Below are positions 20,101 to 31,855 of a DNA stretch of 64,000 nucleotides, one piece after another (position 1 is the first letter of the stretch; the number at the start of each line of letters is the position of its first letter). A model generated the notes under the pieces. The model was not told the origin of the DNA. It saw nothing but the letters and a program-made list of their open reading frames with translations, and made no database searches. The stretch is from Rugalucina vietnamica (Eukaryota > Mollusca > Bivalvia > Lucinida > Lucinidae): NCBI GenBank assembly GCA_964017185.1, contig OZ024875.1, positions 65,219,043-65,283,042 of the forward strand. The letters are read 5' to 3'. A program made the position numbers and the translations under genes.

Positions 20101-20814
20101 CAGGCCCTGCTCAAGTCAAAATTTAGGTAGTGTACCTCAATCGAGGTACATAACCTCCATTGAGGTTTGAAAATGTACATGAAATTGTTTATATTGAGAA
20201 AAACAAATAGCTATGCAAAAATTGCAACATCATTCCTGGCCAAAGTTGCTTGCAAACTGTGCAGATTTCTAATGAAACATTTCTCAGCAAAATCTGTTGA
20301 AGTTTTTTTGCAAATTCCTCCATTTCATAAGTGGAAGGGGTAATCTTTTGAGATTTTAAACAGTATTCTTCAATGTATGACATAATTTGAATAGTGCAAC
20401 AGTATTTCTACTACTTTTAGTTTCTGTATATTTTATACCTTTGTTCATAAGAATTACATCATTTGATGCTTAAAATTGCTGAACTGCTGCTAAAACAAAA
20501 ATTGAAAACAAGTAAAAGCTTTTCTAAAAAACATGAAACAAGTATGAGCTTTTAAAAAGGCAAACCACTTACCCTTTGTGCCAGTGGCAGAAAACAGTGT
20601 TAAAATTATTCAGAAAGACATCAGGGAAGGACATACTCCAATTTTTTGAGTTCGCATTCAATTTTTTTTTTTCATCGGATATTGTCAGTATGAATGCGAA
20701 TGTCGTCACAATTCAGCCAGATAACATAAACATAAATATAAAAAGAAAATAACCAATGAAAACGTAAAATAAAAATGTGAATGATAATAATTGAATTATG
20801 AAGTCTCATTTGAT

Positions 20815-23730
20815 AGTTCGTCTCTCACTAATGAGAAAGACCATCATTATTTCTTGAATAGTGCTGATGTGTGTTGGTGAGTTCTTTGATGGCTGACTAG
20901 GCCAATTCTGGCTCTAAACTGTCGGTTGCAAGTAGAGCAAGTCAATGTCATAGAGTCTGCTGGTGGCACATTTGTTTTGGCTTTGCGCTCTCTTCGCTTT
21001 CTTTCAGCTTCACAGATTCTCTTCTTTTCATAGAGAGCTGCTCCTTTGTTGCTGAGACCTCGCCACTTTGATCGCTTCTGTGCAGTCTGTTCCCAGGACC
21101 CCATTGGTATTTCGAAATCCTTCAGAGAGGCTTTGAGGGTGTCTTTGTAGCGTTTCTTCTGGCCACCTTGAGAGCGCTTTCCCTCCTGTAGTTCTCCATA
21201 GAAAACTTTCTTTGGAAGTCGTGCATCAGGCATTCTTATAACATGGCCAGTCCATCTTAGCTGTGCTAGCTTTAAGACTGTATGCATGCTTTGCATCCCT
21301 GCTTTCCTCAGGACCTCTGTGTCTGGAATCTTGTCCTGCCACTTGATTTTTAACAACTTTCTCAAACAGCTTAAGTGGAAATGGTTAAGTCTCTTTGCAT
21401 GGCGTTGGTATACTGTCCAGGTCTCACATGCATACAAGAGGGTTGGCAGTACCACAGCCTTGTAGACTTTCAGCTTGGTGTCAAGCTTGATTCCATTTCG
21501 CTCCCAGACATTTGCACGGAGTCTTCCGAATGCCACACTAGCTTTTGCAATTCTGGCAGTGATCTCATCATCAATATGCACTGCTCTGGAGAGAGTGCTT
21601 CCCAGGTAGGTGAACTTGTCAACAACTTTCAGTTTTTGCCCATTCACAGTGATGGTTGGTTCATTATATGGTTTTCCGGGGGCTGGTTGGTGTCTTTTTT
21701 GTGCTGATTGTGAGATCATAGTTATCACATGACTGTGAGACTTGATCCATGGCTCTTTGCATTTTTGCCTCTGTGTTGGCATTCTTATCCATATCATCTG
21801 CATAGAGGAGCTCATCTAGCACATCAGTCTGGACCTTAGTTTTGGCTTGCAACCTTCTGAGGTTGAATATGTTGCCATCAAAACGGTACCTGATTGGAAA
21901 ACCAGTGTCACTGTCCTGAAAAGCATCCATAAGCATGGCAGAAAACATCATGCTGAACAGTGTTGGTGCCAGAACACAGCCTTGTTTGACCCCATTTGTT
22001 ACTTCAAATGGTTCAGAGAACTCTCCATCATTTTGCACACGTGCCTGCATGCCATCATGAAACTGCCGCACCATAGCTATGAATCTGGGTGGACAGCCAA
22101 ACTTGGCCATGATTTTCCAGAGTCCATCACGACTAACAGTGTCAAAAGCTTTGGTGAGGTCAACAAACGTCATGTATAGATCTATATTCTGTTCTTGGCA
22201 TTTCTCCTGAAGCTGTCTTGCTGTGAAGATCATGTCTATTGTCCCTCTGTCTTTTCTGAATCCACATTGACTTTCTGGGATGAGTCCTGTCTGATCAAGA
22301 TGAGCATTCAGACGATTTAACAGAATTTTTGCAAGTATCTTCCCAGCAATTGATAGGAGGGAGATGCCTCTGTGATTGTCACAGACTTGAGGATTTCCTT
22401 TCCGCTTGTATAGGTGGATTATGGATGCATCCTTAAATTCTTGTGGGATAGCCTCCTTCCTCCACATACAGTGAAACAACTCTGTCAGTTTCTCTGCCAT
22501 GGGTAGCCCCCCAGCCTTGTAAACTTCGGCAGGAATTGCATCTGCACCTGGGGCTTTGCCAGATGATAGTTGTTGAACTGCTTTTCTTGTTTCCGTAACG
22601 GTAGGAAATTCATCTAACAGAACATTGCACTCTATCTGTGGAAGTCTGTCGATTGCATCCTGATTGATGCTTGATGGTCGATTAAGCACACTATTGAAGT
22701 GTTCTGCCCACCTTTCCAAGATAGCTTCTTTATCTGTGAGAAGAGTGTTTCCATCTGCACTGAGCAATGTGGTGGCTCCAGAACTCTTTGGACCATAAAT
22801 GGTTTTCAGTGCATCATGAAATTTCTTCATGTCCTTTCTATCCGCAAAAGACTGAATTTCTTCTGTTTTCTTCCTCAGCCAGGAATCTTGCATGTCCCTA
22901 AGCTTGGTCTGGACTGTCTTACAAATGTTGCTGTAGGCTGCTTTCTTTGATACTGAGCTAGTATCATCTTGATGTGCCTTGAGCAAACGGTGCTTTTCTT
23001 CAAGAAGCCTCTGAATTTCATCATCATTCTCATCAAACCAGTCTTGATGTTTGCGAGATGGATGGCCTAAGGTGCTTGCAGCTGAAGAAAGAACTGTTTT
23101 ATGGAAAACTGTCCAGTTTTCTTCGGGGTCCTCTGAACTGAGATTCATTGCATCTAGTTGGTTGCAAATGTCTGTTAAGAAATCTTGTCTCATGCTGTCT
23201 TTATTCAGCTTTGAGACATCCAGTCTCTTAGGAGCTTTCTTGCCTTGAGGTCGCCTCGCAGGCTGTATTCTTAGGTTGAGTTTGCTGACAACCAGTCTAT
23301 GATCTGTCCAGCAGTCTGCACCACACATAGTCTTTGTCACTTTAACATCCTGCCTGTCTGTTCTCCGCACTATGACATAGTCTATGAGATGCCAGTGTTT
23401 GGAACGGGGATGCATCCAGGATGTTTTGTTCCTATTAGGTAGACGGAAGACTGTGTTGGTGATTAGAAGATCATGTTCAGCACACTTCCTGAGAAGCAAG
23501 AGACCATTGCTGTTGCACTTTCCAACCCCTTCTGGACCTATAACTCCTTCCCAGGTCTGGTGGTCTGTACCCACTCTGGCATTAAAGTCGCCAAGAAGGA
23601 TAAGCTTGTCTGTGCGGGGTGTTGCAGAAATAACATTGTCTAGGTCATCATAGAACTTGTCCTTGACCTCATCTGGATTGGTCTTATTTAATGGGACTAG
23701 GAAGGACAGAAAAGTAAAGTTCCACAAGCT
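20815..23730 (-). pseudogene. non-LTR retrotransposon (APE-RT with C-terminal C2H2 finger), 5'-truncated
   Basis: The first frame (23,727-21,664) has the second half of an APE endonuclease (LLGDFNARVG at about residues 44-53, TDHRLV at 141-146). A reverse transcriptase follows, with GISLLSIAGKILAKILLNRL, VDLTKAFDTV, GVKQGCVLAP and the YADD box. Near 21,690 a frameshift moves the protein into the frame ending at 20,847. That part has the thumb (YLGSTLS, LLYACETWTV, RWTGHVIRM) and a C-terminal finger CSTCNRQF...HQRTH (CX2CX12HX3H). Residues after YADD look deleted. The clade is uncertain, perhaps RTE-like. A 3' fragment of the same family is at 60,027-60,231. Confidence 0.85.
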
Positions 23731-23819
23731 AGAAATTTTTATAGGATTTTAACATTCTCATTAAAATTATGTATGGAAATTGTCACAAATCAGTGGTAGC
23801 ATAAGGAAAAACATGTTTT

Positions 23820-23821
<2 letters not shown>

Positions 23822-23850
<29 letters not shown>
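23822..23850. repeat. poly(A) tract
   Basis: An uninterrupted run of about 29 A just beyond the truncated 5' side of the minus-strand LINE, within the larger TIR element. Confidence 0.9.
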
Positions 23851-23853
<3 letters not shown>

Positions 23854-24149
23854 CCTGATGAATTTTCAAAACAATTGTATCATAAGAAGTAAATGGCCAA
23901 GGTTTACAGATTTATCATAACAAATTTTGCAATTTTCAATTTTATACTAAATTTTTTTACATTTTGCAAATTTCTATGCAAATTGCAAACCTCAATGTAG
24001 GTTATCTCGTCTGAGGTACACTACCAAAATTTTGACTTAAGCAGAGCCTGAACATACCGGGAATCAGCTGTAAGTTGAATACATGCTGTGATACACCAGT
24101 AACACACAGTATTCAACCCGGGGTATTCAACCATCTCAGTTGGAAAGAA

Positions 24150-24591
24150 AACCCACTCAGCACTAGCAAGTCTTGAAATTGCTGATATTAGCATATCATG
24201 CTCAGAAAATGTAAAATTACTAGGAGTTGAGCTTGATTATAAACTTGACTTTGATATTCAAGTAACCCAGATTTATCTTATCTTATCTTATCTTATCTTA
24301 TCTTGTTTTCTTGCGTATATGTCTACATGTTGACAACCTGATGATGTGAAGATTTGTCTTTGTTACATACCTCAAAAGGAAGGGAAACAACCCGAACAGT
24401 TGAATGCTGTAAATCTTTTATTCACTAGCGTCCTTTGTGACGACTAGGCGTATGTTATATACGTGTTGATTCGCTTCAGCAACTAAATTCTGAACTATGT
24501 TCTTGTTTTTGCATAGACATGCTCTCTTATTATCAATTATCACTCAATACATTATTTGTGATACATGTTCTGCTCTCCATAAGTGTCCGAA

Positions 24592-24630
<39 letters not shown>

Positions 24631-26255
24631 TGCCACTTGCGTTATAATGACTTACAAACATATATATAGACAAAATGTATTTTATGCATGTATGTCTCAC
24701 CAGTTTCTGTTGTCGTCATATTACCTCACATGTCAAATGACCTGAGATGATTCAATAAAGATGTTTGATTTGATTTGTAAAAAAGCTGCAAGGCAATTAA
24801 ATGTCTTACAAAGATTGAGCAAATTTTTAAATGTGAAATCTAGATTTTTAATAAACAAATCTTTTATTCAATCAAACTTCAATTATTGTCCACTTGTATG
24901 GCACTTCTGCAGCAAAACGAACACTGAAAAACTTGAAAAGATTCAGTTTCGAGCCTTGAAGGTTGTCTTCTGTGATTATTAGTCGGACTATGCAACACTT
25001 CTGAACAAAGCTCAGATGCCTACTCTTCATATCAGCAGACTGAGATGTATTGCTGCAGAAGCATACAAGTGTATATATAACTTATCTCCAGACTATATTA
25101 GGGATCTCGTGGAATTAAAACAGTCTTCTTACAATTTCAGGTATGAAAATACAGCAAAAGTCCCTAAAGTAAGAACCACTGCATATGGAAAGAAGTCCTT
25201 CCGCTTTGAGGCGGCCCGGGTGTGGAACAGCCTCCCAAATGAGATGAGGACAGCTGAAAACTTCCCAGAATTCAGGAGAATGGTCCGCACCTGGACCGGC
25301 CCAAGGTGTGGATGTGCCATATGCAGTTGCTCTGGAGGTTAGTCTATCCCAGTTATTGTTTTATTATTTGTTCTGTTGCTCTTACACTAGCCGTATTGAG
25401 CGGTGTTTTTCACTGCAATCAGTGTTTCTGTTTCTACTAGGCTGACTTGGGTGTATGCGCGTATGCGGGGTGCAGCAGCTTAACTGTTCCTTTGCATGGG
25501 TGCATACATGTACTTAGGCTCACCTCAGTACGGCAGAGTGTTGTTTAAACTGCTTCAGTTTTATGTTCTTGTTATTTTAATTATATCTTACTTTAGTTTT
25601 TAAGCCAGGATGGCTTATAATTTGCTAATGAAACTCATGTAAAGAATTTTCCTAAATTAACTTTTAAGATTAACTTTTAAGATTATTTTTAACATACGCC
25701 ATCTTCATTTCAGAGCTTTTGGTAGCTTTCGCTTTTCGGAGAGAGGCTCGTAAGGAGTCTCTTTTTGCGTTTCTTTCGGTTTTTCGACCTAAAGCTCACA
25801 ACTAGGATGATGTATGAATATATATCAGTTTTTCCTGCAATCAATCAATCATGTGATAAATTCTATTTAATATTTTTTTTTTCCTAGTACATGTACATTC
25901 TGTACATATTTAGTATTGAATTTCTTAAAATTCTGTAAATATATTAATAATTTCATATGATCTCAAATGCACTTCCTATACATAATTTGTACTCTTAAAA
26001 CTATGAAATTTTTATGTAAATTCAAATGAACTTTACTGCAACAAAATTTGTTTTAAATTATATATGTACGTATTATTAATCATAATATTTAATCTTATAT
26101 TCAATACTTATTATTAACTTAAATACCTTTTGTTTTACAGCTGCTATATTATAACTTATTCTACTATCATGTTTGTCGGAAAATAGCTCATGTAGCTAAT
26201 GTTTATTGTTATACTCATAACCGACGTTAAATAAAGTTTCTTGTATCTTGTATCT
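24150..26255 (+). pseudogene. non-LTR retrotransposon fragment (RT thumb and 3' UTR), interrupted
   Basis: Coding sense resumes at about 24,150 (ENVKLLGVELDYKLDFDIQV) and breaks at 24,263. It continues at 24,772 (KKAARQLNVLQRLSKFLNVK, NYCPLVWHFCS). After a stop at 24,980 it reads MPTLHISRLRCIAAEAYKCI and ends TWTGPRCGCAICS at 25,340. A 3' UTR of about 900 bp ends in AATAAAGTTTC with two TTGTATC units. The EN and most of the RT are absent. A related fragment on the minus strand lies at 35,462-35,990. Confidence 0.75.
24264..24771 (+). mobile_element. insertion within the LINE fragment, with TCTTA and CT microsatellites
   Basis: The interruption starts with (TCTTA)n at 24,270-24,304, has a (CT)n tract at 24,593-24,628, and ends AATAAAGATGTTTGATTTG. 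The tail form suggests the 3' end of another retroelement. Removing it restores the reading frame (VTQ|ICKKAARQ) across a shared ATTT. Confidence 0.6.
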
Positions 26256-26454
26256 AACCACAAAAACACAACAACATGAAACAATCCAACTATGCTTGTT
26301 GAATAGGCCATTCATTGACTGGTTCCTTAAATCCTGTATCTTTATGGGCGTATCTTTAGCCTGCAGCCTAAAGGTACCGTACCATATCTCTAGCCACTGC
26401 CTTAAACAATACGCTATGCACGAGGGCAGAAAAATGATTTCTTAATTGGAGACC

Positions 26455-28867
26455 CCCCTTAATTCATATTTTAGGTGATTTCAACTTTAGAGATATTGTA
26501 TGGCCGGACAGACTCAGCAAATCTGGGTCATCATTGAGTCCGACGGAGGGTCAGATTTTGATAGATATCATGAATGACCATGGTTTGGAACAATTAGTCA
26601 ATTTCCCCACCAGAGAAAGAAATACTTTGGACTTAATTTTGACCTCTCTTCCTGGTCAGTTTGTAGACATTCATTCCCCGGATAAGCTCAGTGATCATGA
26701 CATTGTTTCTGGCACATTGAGAATTGCTATCCCCCCTATAAAGAAACCTAGGAGAAAAGTGTATCGTTATCAGAAAGGTGATTATGAATCTATGAGAGCA
26801 GAAACACTTAAATTTGCAAAGGAAAGATACTTCAACGGTTACTCAGATACTCGGTCGGTCCAGGAAAATTTCAATCTCATTACATCGTTTATTCAGGAAT
26901 CGGCAGATAAACATATCCCCTCAAAAACTAGTCGCTTAGTTTCCTCTGTCCCTTGGATAACACCTGAAATAAGAAGGAAGATTCGCAGAAAAAATGCAAC
27001 TCATGCAAAAGCTAAAAAGACTGGTAGTGCAAAATTTAGATCTAAATTTGAATCTTTACGGAAAGAGATCAAAGCTGATATCAGGAAGCAGCATGATCTT
27101 TATGTGAACAACTTGGTAGGAGATGTTAAGGCTAATCCTAGAGATTTTTACAGGTACATAAACAGTCAGAAAAAAGATACCCAAGGTATTCCCCCGTTGA
27201 AAAAGAGAAATGGAAGTGGAATAGCTCAATCTGAATTTGAGAAGGCGGAAGAATTTAATGGTCAGTTCTCGGATGTTTTCACTAAAAGTGAATACAAACA
27301 GGTCCCTCTTATGGATAGATCTGCCCCATTCATGCATGATATTGTGGTCACAAAGGAAGGGGTGACCAAACTTCTCAAAGGTCTAAACCCGTCTAAAGCC
27401 TTAGGGCCTGATGAGCTTCATCCTAGAGTCCTAAAGGAACTGGCTATGGAATTAGGGCCAGTATTCGCCCATCTCTTCCAGCAGTCAATTGATACAGGTG
27501 AAATTCCTAAAGAATGGTCTCTTGCTAATATTTGCCCCCTGTTTAAGAAGGGCGACAGGTCACTTGCCCGCAATTACCGCCCTGTTTCTTTGACATGCAT
27601 TCCTTGTAAGCTTCTTGAACATATTGTATGCTCAAATATTATGGCCCATCTTGATGAACATGAGCTCCTGTCGGACAGGCAACACGCATTTAGGAAATGG
27701 CATAGCTGTGAAACTCAGTTGACTACAGTGATAAATGACTGGGCCAAAATCTTAGACAAAAAAGGCCAGGTCGACACTTTTATACTCGATTTTGAAAAGG
27801 CTTTCGATACTCCTCCCCATGAACTCCTTAAAAGCAAATTGTTCAGCTATGGAATAGGTGGAACAACACTGAATTGGATAAATGCTTTCCTTTGTTTCAG
27901 ACAACAAAGGGTAGTGGTTAATGGTATTAAATCGGATTGGGCTCCAGTTGTGTCGGGTGTCCCTCAGGGCACCGTTCTCGGCCCCTTGCTGTTTTCCTTG
28001 TATATAAATGACATCTCAGCAGACATAGAGTCTGAAATAAGACTCTTTGCTGATGATTGTGTTTGCTATCGTGAAATCAAGAATGAAGAGGATACATTGA
28101 AACTTCAAAGAGACATTGATCGCCTAGGCAGTTGGGCTAGAAAATGGGGAATGAGATTTCAACCCGTCAAATGCAACATGATGCAGCTGACAAATAAACG
28201 GTCTAGTAAGATACAGGCTAACTACACCCTTGAGGGCACTTTACTGGAAAATGTTGAAAGCATAAAATACCTGGGTGTAACTATCACAAATGATTTGAAA
28301 TGGAATACTCATATTTCCAATGTTTGTACAAAGGCTAACAGAACTCTCGGATTCTTGAGGAGAAATTTGTATTCTTGTCCCCCAGATGTGAAAGAAGCAG
28401 CTTATAAAGGACTGGTGCGGCCGGTCTTGGAATATGGAAGCTCAGTTTGGGACCCTCACACTCATGGCCTCCAGGAAGAACTGGAAAAGGTCCAAAATCG
28501 TGCGGCAAGGTTTGTGACGGGAAATTATGTTTTTGAAACTGGGAGCATGACTGGCATTTTAGGTCAACTGAAATGGGAATCCCTTAAGAAAAGGAGGAAG
28601 GATAGTAGACTTATATTGCTATACAAAGGTCTAAAGGGTAAAGCCAGAATACCCACAGATGACCTTATCCCAAAGAATAGGCGTTGTAGAAATCAACACT
28701 CGTTGGCTTTTCAGATACCTTCAGCTAGCAAAGAAGCGTACAAAAGTAGTTTCTTTCCACAGACTATCAGGGACTGGAATGACCTCCCTGATTCACTTGT
28801 CTCCTCTGCTGAAATGTCTGATGACTGTGTGTCCAAGTTCGCTTCACTCGTGCGTTCAAGGGACTAA
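26455..28867 (+). CDS. non-LTR retrotransposon polyprotein (partial EN, complete RT), CR1/Jockey-like
   Basis: An open 777-codon frame runs from ATG 26,534 to 28,867, and in-frame coding extends back to about 26,455 (LGDFNFRDIVWPDRLSKSG). The element is thus 5'-truncated within the endonuclease. Seen in order, numbered from ATG 26,534: the EN C-terminal motif SDHDIV (residues 53-58), RT fingers PLFKKGDRSLARNYRPVSLT (about 335-354), catalytic ILDFEKAFD (417-425), GVPQGTVLGP (475-484), FADD (505-508), thumb KYLGVTITNDLKWNTHISNV, and C-terminal FFPQTIRDWNDLP. The catalytic aspartates are present and there are no internal stops, so this is a fairly recent copy. A short 3' UTR ends near 28,955 with ATTCAG repeats. 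Confidence 0.85.
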
Positions 28868-28955
28868 TTTCCCCCCCATCCGAACCCCCTGGTGAAATAA
28901 TGTCATTTGGCGTGTCACCAGTAAACTATTCAGATTCAGATTCATTACCCCACCC

Positions 28956-29350
28956 ACCTGGTTCCATAACATGACCTTGAATAAAGGAACAGTTTCTGCA
29001 AATGCCCCTACACAAAAAGGAGACAGAAGTATGCATAAGTAAAGAATGCATTAATTGCAATGTGACAGGGGTTTTCAAAAACTTCTTACCTCTGTGGCAG
29101 GCATATTTGAACTGATCTTGAGAACATGTCGGTTTTCCGATTGCGTTCCCAAATCGAGGCTGAGGATAGCGCAGTTTGTTTATTGATTTGTGCTGGACGA
29201 CCTACTCTGGCCTACTCAAAATTTCATATTGGTACGATTTATTATAGGAGAGAGTGCGAAGCTGAAAGGACGTGTGAAAGGGCTCTGAAGAATATTTTGT
29301 TTTATCCACGCACTGAAATTTTACAATTCCTTCACTGTGTTTTATTCACA
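28956..29350. other. no gene recognised
   Basis: Spacer between two LINE fragments. The short frame at 29,126-29,340 has no recognisable features before LINE-like coding begins at about 29,350. Confidence 0.4.
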
Positions 29351-30282
29351 AAGCCCCATCCCTGTCTCCTCTGGTGTCCCGCAGGGCTCTGTTCTCGGAC
29401 CAATCCTATTCTTAGCCTACATTAATGACCTTCCAGAATAGGTAAGGTCAAGAGTCAGACTTTTCGCAGACGACACAGCAATGTATCTATGCATCAGCTC
29501 ACTCTCAGAAGCAAACATCCTTCAAGAAGACCTCCTGAAACTCGAGAAATGGGAAGAAGATTGGGATATGAACTTTAACCCAGCAAAATGTCAGGTCTTA
29601 CATGTGACCAGATTCAAGACTCCCATTCCATCCAAATACTTTCTACACAACACTGAACTTGAAAGTGGTACCCGCTGCCAAGTACCTTGGGGTCACAATA
29701 TCAGAAGACCTCAGCTGGGGAAATCACATAAATAACATCACTAAAAAAGCAAATCAAACGCTGGACTTTCTCAAACGCAATATCAAAGTTCATAACCAAG
29801 ACCTCAAATCCACAGCCTACAAAACACTTGTCAGACCACAGCTGGAATACGCCTCCTCTGTATGGTCTCCCCACACCGACACTGACATAAAAAAGATAGA
29901 ATCTGTTCAACGTAGATCGGCCAGGTGGGCTACCCATGACTACAGGTCCACCTCCAGTGTTACTGAAATGCTCAATAAACTTTCCTGGCGTCCATTAGAC
30001 CAAAGGCGAATAGATACCCGACTGATCATGCTGTACAAGATCACATATGATCTTGTAGCAATCCCTCTAACTGACTATCTCACACCAAATCGCAGGCAGT
30101 CCAAATTCATCCACCCGCTGGCATACAGACAAATCAGCACTTCTACCAATTACTGCAAGTATAGCTTTTTTCCAAGAACTGCAGTACATTGGAACGCTTT
30201 ACCCATCAGTATTGTCATGCTCCCCACCGTGGCACAGTTCAGTCATGCTGTTTGCCAGGTGGTGCATGTGTCTCCCTAATCA
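29350..30282 (+). pseudogene. non-LTR retrotransposon RT fragment with stop and frameshift
   Basis: It starts abruptly at [20 protein letters not shown]. An in-frame TAG at 29,439-29,441 follows, then RLFADDTAMYL and NPAKCQVLHV. A frameshift near 29,665 leads into PAAKYLGVTISEDLSWGNHI and a clean C terminus with FFPRTAVHWNALP, ending at 30,279. It is close in type to the larger copy at 31,856-33,618. 5'-truncated and inactive. Confidence 0.8.
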
Positions 30283-30570
30283 CCAGATTCTGTTTTTTAT
30301 CTTTTAAACTATACTAACACTCTTCTTTCACTGTACAAACTCATTTCACCCACTTCACTTTTCTTTTATTTCAGCTAACCCCCTTTAGCACTTGGTATAC
30401 CGGAATTCCTTCTGAAGTCCTCTGATGAGGTTAAGAAGTAGTGGAAGATAGATACTGTATATAGCTGCTGTATATATGTAGAAAATTCTTATCCCAAATT
30501 GACTTTTTAAGAGAAGGACATGGTCAGTGAGTCTGTTGCGGAACACTGGAGGGAGTCATTGGCTCGTGTA

Positions 30571-31086
30571 GTCTGGCGGGTCAGCCGTCAAAATGAATTT
30601 TTGATAACTGATTTATCATTTTGACGTCTGACTCCAACACTATCAAAATTTCCCAAGTTCTATTAATATCTCTGCAAGCTGTTTTTAGACATTGATTTTA
30701 TGGGAATTCCTAATCTGATTGGTTGATGGCTGGGTGCTGAGGTCATGCACTCTCTAAGAGTAAATCAGAAGCTCGCAGTTAGAATTGTCTCCCCTCTCAG
30801 ATGACTTTTTTGTCAGCCATGTTGAATGACTTCTTTTAAAAAAAAAAATCATCAAAATAAACAAAATTTGGATATGTTTTATGAATTTTCAAATGGAGGT
30901 TTGTTTATTTTTTTTGTTTTACAATGTTTTACACCATTTGTTTGTATAAAAACTTGTTATTCTGTAAATAATGACTTTCACCCAGAAGTGGCCGACAGCT
31001 TGGCTTTTTGACAATGTGCTGGAGTCAGACGGCAAAATGAACCACTGGGTATGATACTTCATATTTTGACGGCTGACCAGTCAGAC
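30571..31086. mobile_element. TIR MITE with TA target duplication
   Basis: Inverted ends of about 68 bp: GTCTGGCGGGTCAGCCGTCA on the left, and GTCTGACTGGTCAGCCGTCA read inward on the right. Both continue with AAAAT and later TTTTG-CGTCTGACTCCA. The flanks are TA at 30,569-30,570 and 31,087-31,088. The TA duplication suggests a Tc1/mariner-type or other TA-targeting family. No transposase is encoded. Confidence 0.75.
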
Positions 31087-31855
31087 TATGGTTCGTGATG
31101 CTCGATGTAAAACAACGTTGAGATTCCTTGCATATGAAAAAATTTCCATTGGTGAAGCTCATCCAGTCTGGAGTTCCACGGACAACTCCATCATCGATGT
31201 CAGGAAGGCGATAGTTAAAGCCAGAATCCTATCTGGGATATGTATCCTACAGTCGAACCTACACATATTTAGCCAATACCGAGAGGATCCCATGTGTAAA
31301 CTGTGTAAACAACAGGAGGAAGACATTTTCCACGTGCTGCTGTACTGTCCTTTGCTGGCTGAGGTGAGAGGAGTCGAATACAAAGTACTCAGAGACTATG
31401 TAAAAAACAAAGTGGGGCCCGATGTCTGGTGTAATGTCTTCACCACAAAAGAGAGTATTGTCCAGTTAATAATTGACTGCCGCGAGTTCTCCAATCTGTT
31501 CTTGGACATTCATAACATATTAGAGGTTGAGAAACTATCCAGAAATTTGTGCTTTAAACTTTACAATAAGAGACTATCACTTCTTCGAAGTATTGAAGAT
31601 GGTGGCCCGGGAGATAACACCTAATCTGATGTACCGATAAGTTTTTCCCCAGAAATAGCCCAGAGACACTCAATAACAATCAACGTAAACCTACCCTGAG
31701 TACAGGGGTGCTCCTACATAGAGGAGGCTTATACGAATCAGAAGAAGAAGATCAAAATCTTATCAACTGCAACGAGTACAAATATCTTGGATGCATACTA
31801 AATTCGAATGGAAATTTTACAGCTGCAAAAAAGGATTTGTCGCTGAATATACAAA
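31087..31855 (+). pseudogene. non-LTR retrotransposon C-terminal fragments
   Basis: The frame to 31,624 encodes a C-terminal domain with a CCHC knuckle (CKLCKQQEEDIFHVLLYC). A second piece at about 31,690-31,855 (CNEYKYLGCILNSNGNFTAA) is a thumb motif that should precede it, so the pieces are rearranged or come from two copies. The second piece joins directly to the next LINE at about 31,856. Confidence 0.65.

Larger units (their letters stand above)
20101..24050. mobile_element. TIR element with AACAT duplication, carrying a LINE
   Basis: Inverted ends of about 66 bp: CAGGCCCTGCTCAAGTCAAA on the left, and CAGGCTCTGCTTAAGTCAAA read inward on the right. Both are followed by GGTAGTGTACCTCA and CATTGAGGTTTG. 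The flanks share AACAT (20,096-20,100 and 24,051-24,055), fitting a 5-bp target duplication. Most of the interior is the retrotransposon at 20,815-23,730. No transposase is visible. Confidence 0.7.

Noticed and set aside
20573-20634. Candidate first exon of ATP5F1C (20 codons from an ATG, donor GG|GTAAGTGG, phase fits exon 2)
   Set aside because: It lies inside a transposable element 4.3 kb upstream. The leader has an acidic residue and no presequence character, and a 62-bp frame-compatible match can occur by chance.
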